A DNA stretch of 64,000 nucleotides from Rhizobium esperanzae. GTDB taxonomy: Bacteria > Pseudomonadota > Alphaproteobacteria > Rhizobiales > Rhizobiaceae. The translations under genes and the position numbers were made by a program. Positions 27,698 through 38,412 of this stretch are shown here, in pieces. The notes under the pieces were generated by a model that was not told the DNA's origin, searched no databases, and was given only the letters and a program-made list of their open reading frames with translations. Position 1 is the first letter of the stretch; every line of letters starts with the position of its first letter. The stretch is from assembly GCF_002204185.1 (NCBI RefSeq), contig NZ_MXPU01000007.1:1-64000 (forward strand). Reading direction: 5' to 3'.

Positions 27698-28900
27698 TCA
27701 GCCTTCCGCAACGCGGGGGATCGGCTTGGATGGCGGGGCCTGTTCGTCGATGACGATCTGCGGGAGCTTCTCGCCGCTCTCGGCATTGCGGGCCTCATGA
27801 ATCCATTCGCGCCAGATTGCGACGATCAGCGCCATCAGCACCGGGCCGATGAAGAGGCCGAGAAAGCCCATTGTCTTGACCCCGCCGATAAGGCCGAAAA
27901 AGGTCGGCAGAAAGGGCAGCTTGATCGGGCCACCGACGAGCTTCGGCCGCAGGGTCTTGTCGACGATGAAGAGTTCGACAGTGCCCCAGACGAAGAGGGC
28001 GATGCCCGCGGCATGCGAGCCGCTTGCCAGGAGATAGACCGAAACCAGCGTGAAGGAGAGCGGCGCGCCGCCCGGTATCAGCGCCATCACGCCCGTCAGT
28101 ACGCCAAGCGTTACCGGCGACGGCACACCGGCGATCCAATATGCCACGCCGAGCACGATGCCTTCGCCGATCGCAATCAGCGTCATGCCCATGACGGTGG
28201 AACTGATCGTTGCCGGGACGACGCGGGAAATGCGCTCCCAGCGGTTCGGCAGGATGCGTTCGCCCAGCATGTCGATCTGCTTGGAGAAGGAGAAGCCGTC
28301 GCGGTAGACGAAGAACAGCGCGATCAGCATGAAGAGCAGCGTCAGCAGAAGGTGGAAGGCTCCACCGCCGGCTGCCAGTAGGGCGCGATAGATGTTGCCG
28401 ATATTGGCGCCGCTAACCGCTTGAATGAGTTCCCCCAAGGCGCCGGGACTGCCGATATATTTTGTCCAGACGTCATCCAGATAGGCTCCTGCCCAGGGCA
28501 GCGCGACGATCCAGTCTGGCGTCGCGGCGCCAGTGCGGTTGGCGTGTATCGCCCACGTGACCCAGTTTCGCACCTCGCCCGTCGTATAGGTGACCGCGAG
28601 CCCGATCGGAATGACCAGGAAGGTAACGATCATAACGATGGCGATGGTCGCGGCGATCGTCGTATTGCCCCCGACGCGGGAAAGCAGCTTGCGATAGAGC
28701 GGCCAGCTGGCAAAGCCGATGACCAGGGCCGCAAGCACCGGCACGAGGAAACCGTAGAAGAAGTAGACTCCGGCGGCGACGACCAGCACCAGCAGCCATC
28801 GCGCCGCCGAAATGGAGGGGATCAGCGGTGTGCGCGTCGGCGCCGACGGCCCCAGCCATCGCGGCTCTTGATTGCTTTTCTGACGGTCGAACACACCCAC
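27698..28900 (-). CDS. AI-2E family transporter (PerM/YdiK type)
   Basis: A 400-residue inner-membrane protein with about eight transmembrane segments in the AI-2E/UPF0118 arrangement: two N-terminal helices (about 32-75), a periplasmic loop, a helix cluster in 170-260, and the C-terminal PIKLPFLPTFFGLIGGVKTMGFLGLFIGPVLMALIVAIWREWI signature. Members export small molecules or ions; autoinducer export is shown for only a few, so the name should be read as family only. The start is GTG at 28900. Confidence 0.9.
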   Translation of the reverse strand: MGVFDRQKSNQEPRWLGPSAPTRTPLIPSISAARWLLVLVVAAGVYFFYGFLVPVLAALVIGFASWPLYRKLLSRVGGNTTIAATIAIVMIVTFLVIPIGLAVTYTTGEVRNWVTWAIHANRTGAATPDWIVALPWAGAYLDDVWTKYIGSPGALGELIQAVSGANIGNIYRALLAAGGGAFHLLLTLLFMLIALFFVYRDGFSFSKQIDMLGERILPNRWERISRVVPATISSTVMGMTLIAIGEGIVLGVAYWIAGVPSPVTLGVLTGVMALIPGGAPLSFTLVSVYLLASGSHAAGIALFVWGTVELFIVDKTLRPKLVGGPIKLPFLPTFFGLIGGVKTMGFLGLFIGPVLMALIVAIWREWIHEARNAESGEKLPQIVIDEQAPPSKPIPRVAEG

Positions 28901-29015
28901 CCGCGCCTCTTCTTATTCTTGTACTCTGGTTATGGGCCATGAACCCGGCGGTTTCAAGGTCCGCGCCGTGAAAGCTGATATAAAGCATCATTGTTCGGCC
29001 GTCAGACACGGCATC

Positions 29016-29230
29016 TTACTGCCGCGGGCGGCTGAGAACCTTGAAGGCGTAGAATTGCGTCTTCTGAGTGGTCGAGAAATTATTGTCGGAGCCGAGGATG
29101 AGGACGCCGGTACCGTCCTCGGCCTTGCCGAGCGACATCGCCTCGATATTGTCGGGAACGAGGCCAATTGCTCTGAGGTCGAGTACCTGGCTCTTGCAGG
29201 CAGGAAGACTGGCAGGTCGTTCTTGGCGAG
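29016..29230 (-). pseudogene. Decayed remnant of an esterase-like-phytase gene (C-terminal part)
   Basis: Only about 60 codons remain of a protein resembling the C-terminus of the secreted 'esterase-like activity of phytase' family: LDLRAIGLVPDNIEAMSLGKAEDGTGVLILGSDNNFSTTQKTQFYAFKVL. The VPDNIEAMS and ILGSDNNFS motifs are typical of this beta-propeller family. The sequence upstream in that frame has no homology-like composition and no start or signal peptide, so the 5' portion is deleted. It ends at 29016 with a normal stop. The 28901-29395 gap otherwise holds nothing I can name. Confidence 0.6.
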
Positions 29231-29395
29231 TGAGCGGATGGCGCCATTCCCTGGGGCGGTCGCGCGCCGTCCGCTTCATGCGCCCGTTATTTGACGGAGT
29301 TGTTCCGGTTCTTCGTCAGTTCCGTGAAATCGCAGATGCTAAAATGCGACGCGCCGGGCGTATCTGTCAGATCGTTCGGCGCGCCTGAGAGGTGT

Positions 29396-31483
29396 TTAAA
29401 TATCAAGGTTTTCGGCGAAGGCTGCACGCTCCTGGATGAAGCGGAAGCGGGCTTCGGGCTTAGTGCCCATCAGATCGTCGACGGCGCTGCGGGTGCCTTC
29501 GAAATCCACCTCGTCGATCAGCACCCGGAGCAGGGTGCGCTTGGCCGGATCCATGGTGGTTTCCTTGAGCTGGGCGGGCATCATTTCGCCGAGACCTTTG
29601 AAGCGGCTGATCTCCACCTTGGCCTTGCCCTTGAATTCCGTCTGCATCAGTTCGGCGCGATGATTGTCGTCGCGGGCGTAGGCGGATTTCGCCCCTTGGG
29701 TGATCTTGTAGAGCGGCGGCACGGCGAGGAAGAGGTGACCGCCGCGCACCAGCTCCGGCATCTCCTGATAGAAGAAAGTGATGAGCAGCGAAGCGATGTG
29801 GGCGCCGTCGACGTCGGCATCGGTCATGACGATGATGCGCTCGTAGCGCAGATCTTCCTGACGGTATTTCGAGCGCGTGCCGCAGCCGAGCGCCTGGATA
29901 AGGTCGGCAAGCTGCTGGTTGGCGCCGAATTTTTCGCGGCCGGCGCTGGCGACGTTCAAGATCTTACCGCGGAGCGGAAGGATCGCCTGGTTGGCGCGGT
30001 TGCGCGCCTGCTTGGCTGAGCCACCTGCCGAATCGCCCTCGACGATGAAGAGTTCGGCGCCTTCGGCGGTGTTCTGCGAGCAGTCGGCAAGCTTGCCCGG
30101 CAGGCGCAGCTTGCGCACCGCCGTCTTGCGGTTGACTTCCTTTTCCTTGCGGCGGCGCAGCCGCTCCTCGGCGCGCTCAATCACCCAGTCGAGCAGCTTG
30201 GCCGCTTCGTTCGGGTTGTCGGCCAGATAGTGGTCGAAGGGGTCGCGCAGCGCATTCTCGACGATGCGCTGGGCCTCGACCGTCGCAAGCTTGTCCTTGG
30301 TCTGGCCGACGAATTCCGGCTCGCGGATGAAGACCGACAGCATGCCGACCGCCGAGATCATCACGTCGTCGGTGGTGATCTGGGCGGCGCGCTTGTTCTG
30401 GGTCAGTTCGGCATAGGCCTTCAGGCCCTTGGTCAGCGCGATGCGCAGGCCGGCCTCATGTGTGCCGCCTTCAGGCGTCGGGATGGTGTTGCAATAGGAA
30501 TGGACCTGCGGGTCGCCGCCATACCAGGTGATCGCCCATTCCATCGAACCGTGGCCGCTGGCCTTCTCCGTCTTGCCGGCGAAGATTTCGCGGGTGACGG
30601 TGAATTCCTTGCCCATCGTCGCCTGGAGATAGTCCTTGAGGCCGCCGGGGAAATGGAAGGTGGCCTTGTCGGGCACCTCCGACCCTTCCGGCAGTACGCC
30701 GGGCTCGCAGCTCCAGCGGATCTCGACGCCGCCGAAGAGGTAGGCCTTGGAGCGCGCCATGCGAAAGACGCGGGCGGCCTCGAACTTCATGTGGTCCCCA
30801 AAGATCTGGGGGTCGGGATGGAAGCGCACGCGGGTGCCGCGTCGATTGTGGACGTCGCCCAGTTCTTCGAGCCCACCCTGCGGCAGGCCGCGGGAAAAGC
30901 GCTGGCGGTAAAGCTTGCGGTTTCGCGCCACCTCGACCTCGAGGAAGTCGGAGAGCGCGTTGACCACCGAAACGCCGACGCCGTGCAGGCCGCCCGATGT
31001 CTCGTAGGCCTTGCCGTCGAATTTACCGCCGGCATGTAGCTTGGTCATGATGACTTCAAGCGTCGACTTTCCCGGCACTTGCGGATGGTTCTCGACCGGA
31101 ATGCCGCGGCCGTTATCGGTGACGGTGAGATAGCCCTGCAGATCGAGATGGACCTCGATGAAATTGGCGTGTCCGGCGACCGCCTCGTCCATCGCGTTGT
31201 CGATGACTTCGGCAAAGAGGTGATGCAGCGCCTTTTCGTCGGTGCCGCCGATATACATGCCCGGACGCATGCGCACCGGCTCGAGGCCTTCCAGGACCCG
31301 GATCGACGAGGCGCCATAGTCATCCGCGTTCGAGGCGACAGGTGCCGGGCGCGTCGGCGTCGAGGGCACGGCCGTCAAGGGGGCGGCCGCCGACGGACGT
31401 TCGCTCGGCGCGGCTGGCTTCTGCGCCTCCTCGCGTTTTTCGGAGAGGGGCAGTCCGGAAAAAAGGTCGTTGCTGTCGTCCAT
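29396..31483 (-). CDS. parE: DNA topoisomerase IV subunit B
   Basis: A 695-residue type IIA topoisomerase B subunit, which with ParC decatenates sister chromosomes. GHKL ATPase domain (about 65-270): EVIDNAMDEAVAGHA, DNGRGIPV, and the ATP loop GGLHGVGVSVVNALS. Transducer domain follows with QNKRAAQITTDDVMIS. Toprim region (about 475-590): EGDSAGGSAKQARNR and MTDADVDGAHIASLL, with ALGCGTRSKYRQEDLRYE between. C-terminal KGLGEMMPAQLKETTMDP is typical of ParE. It carries a disordered Ser/Pro/Ala N-terminal leader of about 55 residues. I place the start at 31483; the frame stays open to 31645. Confidence 0.95.
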   Translation of the reverse strand: MDDSNDLFSGLPLSEKREEAQKPAAPSERPSAAAPLTAVPSTPTRPAPVASNADDYGASSIRVLEGLEPVRMRPGMYIGGTDEKALHHLFAEVIDNAMDEAVAGHANFIEVHLDLQGYLTVTDNGRGIPVENHPQVPGKSTLEVIMTKLHAGGKFDGKAYETSGGLHGVGVSVVNALSDFLEVEVARNRKLYRQRFSRGLPQGGLEELGDVHNRRGTRVRFHPDPQIFGDHMKFEAARVFRMARSKAYLFGGVEIRWSCEPGVLPEGSEVPDKATFHFPGGLKDYLQATMGKEFTVTREIFAGKTEKASGHGSMEWAITWYGGDPQVHSYCNTIPTPEGGTHEAGLRIALTKGLKAYAELTQNKRAAQITTDDVMISAVGMLSVFIREPEFVGQTKDKLATVEAQRIVENALRDPFDHYLADNPNEAAKLLDWVIERAEERLRRRKEKEVNRKTAVRKLRLPGKLADCSQNTAEGAELFIVEGDSAGGSAKQARNRANQAILPLRGKILNVASAGREKFGANQQLADLIQALGCGTRSKYRQEDLRYERIIVMTDADVDGAHIASLLITFFYQEMPELVRGGHLFLAVPPLYKITQGAKSAYARDDNHRAELMQTEFKGKAKVEISRFKGLGEMMPAQLKETTMDPAKRTLLRVLIDEVDFEGTRSAVDDLMGTKPEARFRFIQERAAFAENLDI

Positions 31484-31703
31484 GGGGCCGTTCAGATCTT
31501 CATCCTGTCTTGGGTCTGGCTTGGGGCTTGCATCCGCCGCCGACCCAAAATCACCGCATTTCATGTCACGTTTGCGAATCAGGCAGATTCTGCCAGAAAG
31601 CACCGCGATACGCGACACCGCCGGATTGGCGGTGCTTTGACCCATGATTTGCGTTGCCGGGCGCGGAATGGCAAGCGGCGGCAGGCTTCAGGAAACCATC
31701 CGC

Positions 31704-32603
31704 ATGCGAATGTCCACAAGTGATTACACCGTTATATCAGCAATTGCGGCCTTTTTCCTATCCGCGGCCGTTCTTTCCGCCGGGGGACCGACACGGGCGG
31801 CCGACGCGCTGCCGCCTTTCAAGGACGATCTGTTCTCGAAGCAGACTGTGCTGCAGACTAGCGACGGCGGCGCCTTTGAGGTCGTCGATTATGACGAGAT
31901 GCGCGATATCAACGGCCGCGACCAGATCCCGGAGAAGCGGGCGCAGCAGAAATATGTGGGACTCGGCATCCGCAAGGCCCAGGCGGATGAAACCCTTTCA
32001 CTCGACGGCATCAGGCTCGATGTCACCAGGGTGGGACCGGCGGCGAATGCCGCCTTCACTGTGATTTTCATTCACGGCCGCGACGGCGACCGCCGGCTCG
32101 GGGCCAATGATTACAGCTTCGGTGGCAATTTCAACCGGCTGAAGAACCTCGTCGCCGGCAATGGCGGGGTTTATTATTCACCGACGGTCAGGAGCTTCGA
32201 CAGCAACGGCGTTGCCGCGATCGAAGGCCTCATCCGCTATGCCGGCGCGCAATCGCCGGGCCGGCCGGTGATCCTGTCCTGCGCCTCCATGGGCAGTCAG
32301 GTCTGCTGGGGCATCGCGCGCGACGAGGCCAGCGTCAAGCGGTTGAAGGGCATGTTGATCATGAGTGGCGTCACCGATCCGGATTTCACCAGAAGCGCCT
32401 TCTACAAGGCGAAGCTGCCGCTCTGGTTCGCGCATGGCAGCCGCGATCCGGTCTATGCCGCTGCCGACCAGCAGGCGCTGTTCGAGAGCCTGCGCAAGGC
32501 AAAATATCCGACGCGCTTCACGCTGTTTCAGACCGGTAACCACGGAACGCCGATCCGAATGATCGACTGGCGCAGGGTCTTGAACTGGATTCTTGCGGCT
32601 TAA
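31704..32603 (+). CDS. Exported alpha/beta hydrolase
   Basis: A 299-residue protein with an N-terminal signal peptide (hydrophobic stretch ISAIAAFFLSAAVLSAGG, cleavage near TRAADA). The hydrolase pieces are FIHGRDGDRR (oxyanion region), a nucleophile elbow CASMGSQVCWG, the acid in AHGSRDPVY and the His in TGNHGTP. The elbow is S-M-G rather than the usual GxSxG, as in several secreted esterases. It divides from parE on the other strand; the two start regions face each other. The substrate is unknown. Confidence 0.8.
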   Translation: MRMSTSDYTVISAIAAFFLSAAVLSAGGPTRAADALPPFKDDLFSKQTVLQTSDGGAFEVVDYDEMRDINGRDQIPEKRAQQKYVGLGIRKAQADETLSLDGIRLDVTRVGPAANAAFTVIFIHGRDGDRRLGANDYSFGGNFNRLKNLVAGNGGVYYSPTVRSFDSNGVAAIEGLIRYAGAQSPGRPVILSCASMGSQVCWGIARDEASVKRLKGMLIMSGVTDPDFTRSAFYKAKLPLWFAHGSRDPVYAAADQQALFESLRKAKYPTRFTLFQTGNHGTPIRMIDWRRVLNWILAA

Positions 32604-32729
32604 CGGGCGTCTTCCGGCAGAAATATGCCCGGGATCGCAGAGATTCCCGATACGTCAGGGGCATGATGCTTTTCTTTGGCGCAAGCTTTTGATATGCGGC
32701 CAGGGATATGAAGTTTGTGGAAGGCCGGC

Positions 32730-33500
32730 ATGACACCTGACGTGCGCCCGCTGGTGGCGGGAAATTGGAAAATGAATGGCACGCGTGCCTCCCTGGATCA
32801 GATCAAGGCGATCGCCGAGGGTGTTCGCCCGCCGCTCGCCGACAAGGTCGAGGCGCTGATCTGCCCGCCGACGACGCTGCTCTACGTGGCGACCGCGCTC
32901 TGCACCGACAGCCCGCTTGCGATCGGCGCGCAGGACTGCCACCAGAAGCCGTCGGGCGCGCATACCGGCGATATTTCCGCCGAGATGATTGCCGATAGCT
33001 TCGGCACCTACGTGATTGTCGGCCATTCCGAGCGTCGCACCGACCATGCCGAGACGGATCATCTGGTCCGCGCCAAAGCGGAGGCGGCTTTCGCTGCCGA
33101 GCTCACTGCGATCATCTGCATCGGCGAGACGGCCGACGAACGCCGCGCCGGGCAGGAGCTCGACGTCATCAAGCGCCAGCTTTCCGCATCGGTTCCCGAT
33201 GCCGCAACCGCCGAGAACACAGTCATCGCCTACGAGCCGATCTGGGCGATCGGCACCGGGGTCACGCCGACATCAGGCGATGTCGAGAAGGCGCATGCCT
33301 TCATGCGGGCGGAGCTCGTGTCCCGCTTCGGCGATGAGGGCCGCAAGATGCGGCTTCTCTACGGCGGCTCCGTCAAGCCCGCCAATGCCGGAGAACTGCT
33401 TGGCATCGCTAATGTCGACGGTGCGCTGATCGGTGGGGCGAGCTTGAAAGCCGCCGAGTTCCTCGCCATCTACCGGGCCTATGTGGCGCTGCTCGCCTGA
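32730..33500 (+). CDS. tpiA: Triosephosphate isomerase
   Basis: A 256-residue TIM-barrel enzyme interconverting dihydroxyacetone phosphate and glyceraldehyde-3-phosphate. Catalytic landmarks are NWKMNG (Lys), VIVGHSERR (His electrophile), [11 protein letters not shown] (Glu) and [11 protein letters not shown] at the phosphate site. GGAAGG lies upstream of the ATG. In relatives tpiA-secG-pyrG is a conserved block, and it is intact here. Confidence 0.97.
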   Translation: MTPDVRPLVAGNWKMNGTRASLDQIKAIAEGVRPPLADKVEALICPPTTLLYVATALCTDSPLAIGAQDCHQKPSGAHTGDISAEMIADSFGTYVIVGHSERRTDHAETDHLVRAKAEAAFAAELTAIICIGETADERRAGQELDVIKRQLSASVPDAATAENTVIAYEPIWAIGTGVTPTSGDVEKAHAFMRAELVSRFGDEGRKMRLLYGGSVKPANAGELLGIANVDGALIGGASLKAAEFLAIYRAYVALLA

Positions 33501-33619
33501 CGCGTTGTTCATAGCTCGGTTTATTCCGGCAGAAGGGCTTGGAATAGGCGAGAGCCTCATGTAAAGAGCCGCCAGAATTCTTATTTTATGTCCGTCTCCA
33601 GACGGGCAGGACTGGACCC

Positions 33620-34138
33620 ATGCAGACAGTATTGATTGTCATCCATCTCATGATCGTGCTCGCCCTCGTCGGCGTCGTGCTCATCCAGCGCTCGGAAGGC
33701 GGCGGCCTCGGCATCGGCGGTGGTTCGGGCTTCATGTCGGCCCGCGGCACGGCCAATGCGCTGACCCGCACGACCGCGATCCTTGCGACCTTGTTCTTCC
33801 TCACGTCGCTTGGCCTCGGCATACTGACGCGCTACGAGGGCCGTCCGAGCGACATCCTCAACCGCATCCCCGCGACGAGCGGCCAGGGCAATGGCATTCT
33901 CGATTCGCTCGGCGGCGGCGCACAGGCTCCGGCGAACCAGCCGGCCGGCAACGGTGTCCCAAGCAGCGGTGCGGCTGCGCCCGCACCACAGGCTCCGGCC
34001 GTGCAAGCTCCCGCAGCAGGTGCTCCGGCAGCCACCGCGCCTTCAACGACTGCTCCGGCAGCCACTGCCCCGGCAACGCCCGCAGCTCCGGCCGCGCCGG
34101 CGCCGGCTCAGCCTTCCGGCGTTCCGACGGGACAGTAA
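33620..34138 (+). CDS. secG: Preprotein translocase subunit SecG
   Basis: A 172-residue SecG, longer than the E. coli protein because of a low-complexity Ala/Pro tail (from about residue 90 to the end). The functional part is two transmembrane helices with the cytoplasmic loop QRSEGGGLGIGGGSGFMSARGTANALTRTTAILATLFFLTSLGLGIL, the family signature. It sits in the SecYEG translocon at the inner membrane. It is followed by a strong terminator. Confidence 0.95.
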   Translation: MQTVLIVIHLMIVLALVGVVLIQRSEGGGLGIGGGSGFMSARGTANALTRTTAILATLFFLTSLGLGILTRYEGRPSDILNRIPATSGQGNGILDSLGGGAQAPANQPAGNGVPSSGAAAPAPQAPAVQAPAAGAPAATAPSTTAPAATAPATPAAPAAPAPAQPSGVPTGQ

Positions 34139-35911
<1,773 letters not shown>

Positions 35912-35921
35912 CGCATGCGGC

Positions 35922-35951
35922 GCCAGATCGCGCGGTTATGCGCGATCTGGC
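35922..35951. terminator. Long perfect stem between pyrG and the citrate-synthase-like gene
   Basis: GCCAGATCGCGC and GCGCGATCTGGC form a perfect 12-bp stem with a 6-base loop. It lies between the convergent stops of pyrG (35911) and the minus-strand gene at 35970, so it can act as a bidirectional terminator, although T-runs are weak on both sides. Confidence 0.6.
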
Positions 35952-35969
35952 TAATCGGCCATTCCAATT

Positions 35970-37058
35970 TCAGGCAGCGGCTGGCAACGGCCCGATATAG
36001 ACCGAACGCGGGCGTATCAGCCGGCCGTCGAGCGCCTGTTCGCGGGCATGCGCCAGCCATCCGACCGTGCGGCCGATTGCAAATACGCCGGTGAAGGCCT
36101 GCCGCGGGAAGCTGAGTGCTTCGAGTAGCAGCGCGGTATAGAATTCGACATTGACGTCGAGCGGCCGGTTCGGCTTGCGCGCTTTCAGGATCGCCAATGC
36201 GGCGGCTTCCACCGCCTCGGCGAGTTCGACGCGGGCCCCGTCGACCTGGCCTGACGCGATCAGCGGCTTCAGCGCGCCTTTCAGCGCATCGGCGCGCGGG
36301 TCGCGGACGCGGTAGATGCGGTGGCCGAAGCCCATCAGCCTTTCGCCGCGATCGAGTTCATCGGCAAGCCATCTGCCGGCATTGTCAGGCGTTCTCACCG
36401 CATCCAGCATGTCGAGGACGGGACCGGGCGCGCCGCCATGCAGCGGCCCCTTCAGAGCGCTCAATGCCGCCAGAACCGAAGAGGTGAGGCCGGCCCGCGT
36501 CGAGGCGATGACGCGTGATGCGAAGGTCGAGGCGTTGAGACCATGGTCTGATATCGTCAAGAGATAAGTGTCGAGTGCCGCCGTCTGCTCCCTGGTCGGC
36601 AATCGTCCGGTCAGCATGCGCAGGATATCGGCCGCCTGCGGCAGCGCGGCGTCGGGCGCGATCGGTTTTTGCCCGCGCTGCAGTCTGAGGATCGCCGGCA
36701 GGAAAACTGCCGGTGCTGCCAGCAGGGCGAGGGCGGTGTCGAAATCCTCACCATCCGGCAGCCTGGCGATCAGCGCCCGCATCGCATCGACCGGCGGCAG
36801 GGCGAGCAAGGCGGCGTCGGCGGCCTCGATATGGACGAAGGTCCTTGTTCGGGCTTCCGTCAGCCAGTTGCGCAATTGCGCTTCATCGAAGCTCCGTTCC
36901 ATCAATCCGTCGAGCAGCAGGGCTGCCACGCCCTCATAGGTTCCGCCAGCGACCAATTGATCCAGCGACACGCCCCGAATGATCAGTCGCCCCGCTTCGC
37001 CATCAACATCCGAAAGCTGCGTTTCGGCGGCAATGACGTCTTCCAAGCCGTTCTGCAT
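35970..37058 (-). CDS. Citrate/methylcitrate synthase-like enzyme (type II short form)
   Basis: A 362-residue citrate-synthase fold protein: GPLHGGAPGPVLDML carries the first catalytic His, MGFGHRIYRVRDPRADALKG the second, and the third catalytic segment reads NVEFYTALLLEALSFPRQAFTGVFAIGRTVGWLAHAREQ. In textbook enzymes that last segment is NVDFY with the catalytic Asp; here Asp is Glu. The ATG at 37058 has GGAGAAAA upstream. It is divergent from a second paralogue with a shared promoter of 84 bases. The condensation partner (oxaloacetate with acetyl- or propionyl-CoA) is not decided by the sequence. Confidence 0.85.
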   Translation of the reverse strand: MQNGLEDVIAAETQLSDVDGEAGRLIIRGVSLDQLVAGGTYEGVAALLLDGLMERSFDEAQLRNWLTEARTRTFVHIEAADAALLALPPVDAMRALIARLPDGEDFDTALALLAAPAVFLPAILRLQRGQKPIAPDAALPQAADILRMLTGRLPTREQTAALDTYLLTISDHGLNASTFASRVIASTRAGLTSSVLAALSALKGPLHGGAPGPVLDMLDAVRTPDNAGRWLADELDRGERLMGFGHRIYRVRDPRADALKGALKPLIASGQVDGARVELAEAVEAAALAILKARKPNRPLDVNVEFYTALLLEALSFPRQAFTGVFAIGRTVGWLAHAREQALDGRLIRPRSVYIGPLPAAA

Positions 37059-37100
37059 GATGTTTTCTCCTTTACCGCGAGGATGATCCGATCTAGTTTC

Positions 37101-37131
37101 ATTGACGTCAATCTTGACGCAATTGATCAAT
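37101..37131. promoter_or_regulatory. Shared divergent operator between the citrate-synthase paralogues
   Basis: Inside 84 bases separating two divergent starts lie a perfect 12-bp palindrome ATTGACGTCAAT (37101-37112) and a 10-bp palindrome ATTGATCAAT (37122-37131), linked by CTTGACGC. TTGACG occurs twice. A regulator bound here would control both genes; the HTH-bearing paralogue on the right is a natural candidate for autoregulation. Confidence 0.55.
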
Positions 37132-37142
37132 GTGAGGCCGTG

Positions 37143-38288
37143 ATGCCGTGGCTGACCGCCGAGGAGGCGCTGCAGGCGCTGAAGACCAAACCGCAGACGC
37201 TCTACGCCAATGTCAGCCGAGGGCGCATCCGCGCCAAGCCCGATTCCGCCGATCCGCGCCGCAGCCTCTATCACGCTGCAGACGTGCGGCGGCTTGCCGA
37301 TCGCCATGCCGGCCGCCGCAAGGCCGAAACGGTCGCGGCCGAGACAATCCGCTGGGGCGATCCCGTTCTCTCCTCGACAATCTCCACCGTTTCGAGCGGA
37401 CGCCTTTTCTATCGCGGCCAGGACGTGGCCAATCTTGCAGAGAAGGCGACGCTGGAGCAGACGGCGGCATTGCTTTGGAATGGAGTGGAGACGCCTGCCT
37501 TCTCAACCGCGACCGCGCATGGCCTTCCATCGCTTCATGCCGCGTTCCTGGCGCTTGCCGGGCGGGTGGCATCGGACCTGCCGTCGCTTGGCCGCTCGCC
37601 GACGGTACTCCGGCGCGAGGCGCATGGGATTCTTGCAACGATCGCGGATGCGCTGGCGCCCGGCGCTTCCGAGATGCCGCTGCATCTCAGGCTCGCGGCA
37701 AGCTGGCAGCGGCCGGAGGCCGGCGATTGCCTGCGTCGCGCGCTGGTGCTGCTTGCCGATCATGAACTCAACGCCTCGGCCTTTGCGGCACGAGTCACCG
37801 CGTCATCGGGTGCGGCGCTATCGGCCGCCGTGCTTTCCGGTCTGGCGACGCTGACGGGACCGCTGCATGGCGCCGCCTGGCTGAGCGTCGATGCGTTGAT
37901 CGAGGCGGCTTGCACCCTCGGTCCGGCACAGGCGATCCGCCGCACCCTTGCACAGGGCAATCGCTTATCCGCCTTCGGTCACCCGCTCTATCCGGACGGC
38001 GATATCCGGGCGCTGGCGCTGCTTTCGCAATTTTCACTGCCGCCTGAGTTCGCCGAGGTCAGGGAGAGGGGCGAGGAGATCGTCGGGGAAAAGGTCAATA
38101 TCGATTTCGCACTTGCCGCGATGGCGGCGGCCTTCGATCTGCCGAGAGAGGCGCCGATCGTCATTTTTTCGCTTGCACGCTGCACCGGATGGCTTGCGCA
38201 TGCGATGGAGCAGATCGAAAGCGGCGAATTGATCCGGCCACGGGCACGGTATACCGGACCGGTGCCCTATATGAAGAGCAGCACTTGA
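37143..38288 (+). CDS. Citrate-synthase family protein fused to a helix-turn-helix
   Basis: A 381-residue protein. Residues 1-60 are a MerR/excisionase-like DNA-binding unit (WLTAEEALQALKTKPQTLYANVSRGRIRAKPDSADPRRSLYHAADVRRLADRH). The rest is a citrate-synthase domain with TLTGPLHGAAWLS (His), LSAFGHPLYPDGDIRAL (His) and VNIDFALAAMAAAFDLPREAPIVIFSLARCTGWLAHAMEQIESG, where the catalytic Asp is present. So it keeps the catalytic triad and may be a bifunctional enzyme/regulator. It is divergent from a second synthase paralogue. Fusions of this kind are known in Proteobacteria, but their regulatory role is little described. Confidence 0.85.
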   Translation: MPWLTAEEALQALKTKPQTLYANVSRGRIRAKPDSADPRRSLYHAADVRRLADRHAGRRKAETVAAETIRWGDPVLSSTISTVSSGRLFYRGQDVANLAEKATLEQTAALLWNGVETPAFSTATAHGLPSLHAAFLALAGRVASDLPSLGRSPTVLRREAHGILATIADALAPGASEMPLHLRLAASWQRPEAGDCLRRALVLLADHELNASAFAARVTASSGAALSAAVLSGLATLTGPLHGAAWLSVDALIEAACTLGPAQAIRRTLAQGNRLSAFGHPLYPDGDIRALALLSQFSLPPEFAEVRERGEEIVGEKVNIDFALAAMAAAFDLPREAPIVIFSLARCTGWLAHAMEQIESGELIRPRARYTGPVPYMKSST

Positions 38289-38412
38289 GGATGCGCGGCC
38301 TGCTTTTTTCGCCTATGGAAATGTCCGAATTCGGCTATCATGCCTCGCATGGAAGAAGACGGTTGGCGGGTGCTTTCGCAGAAGCAGTTCCGCACGGTCA
38401 CGGGGGCTTTCC

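Noticed and set aside
29291-30019. Plus-strand frame over the parE 3' end
   Set aside because: Antisense to ParE, which has clear GHKL and Toprim motifs.
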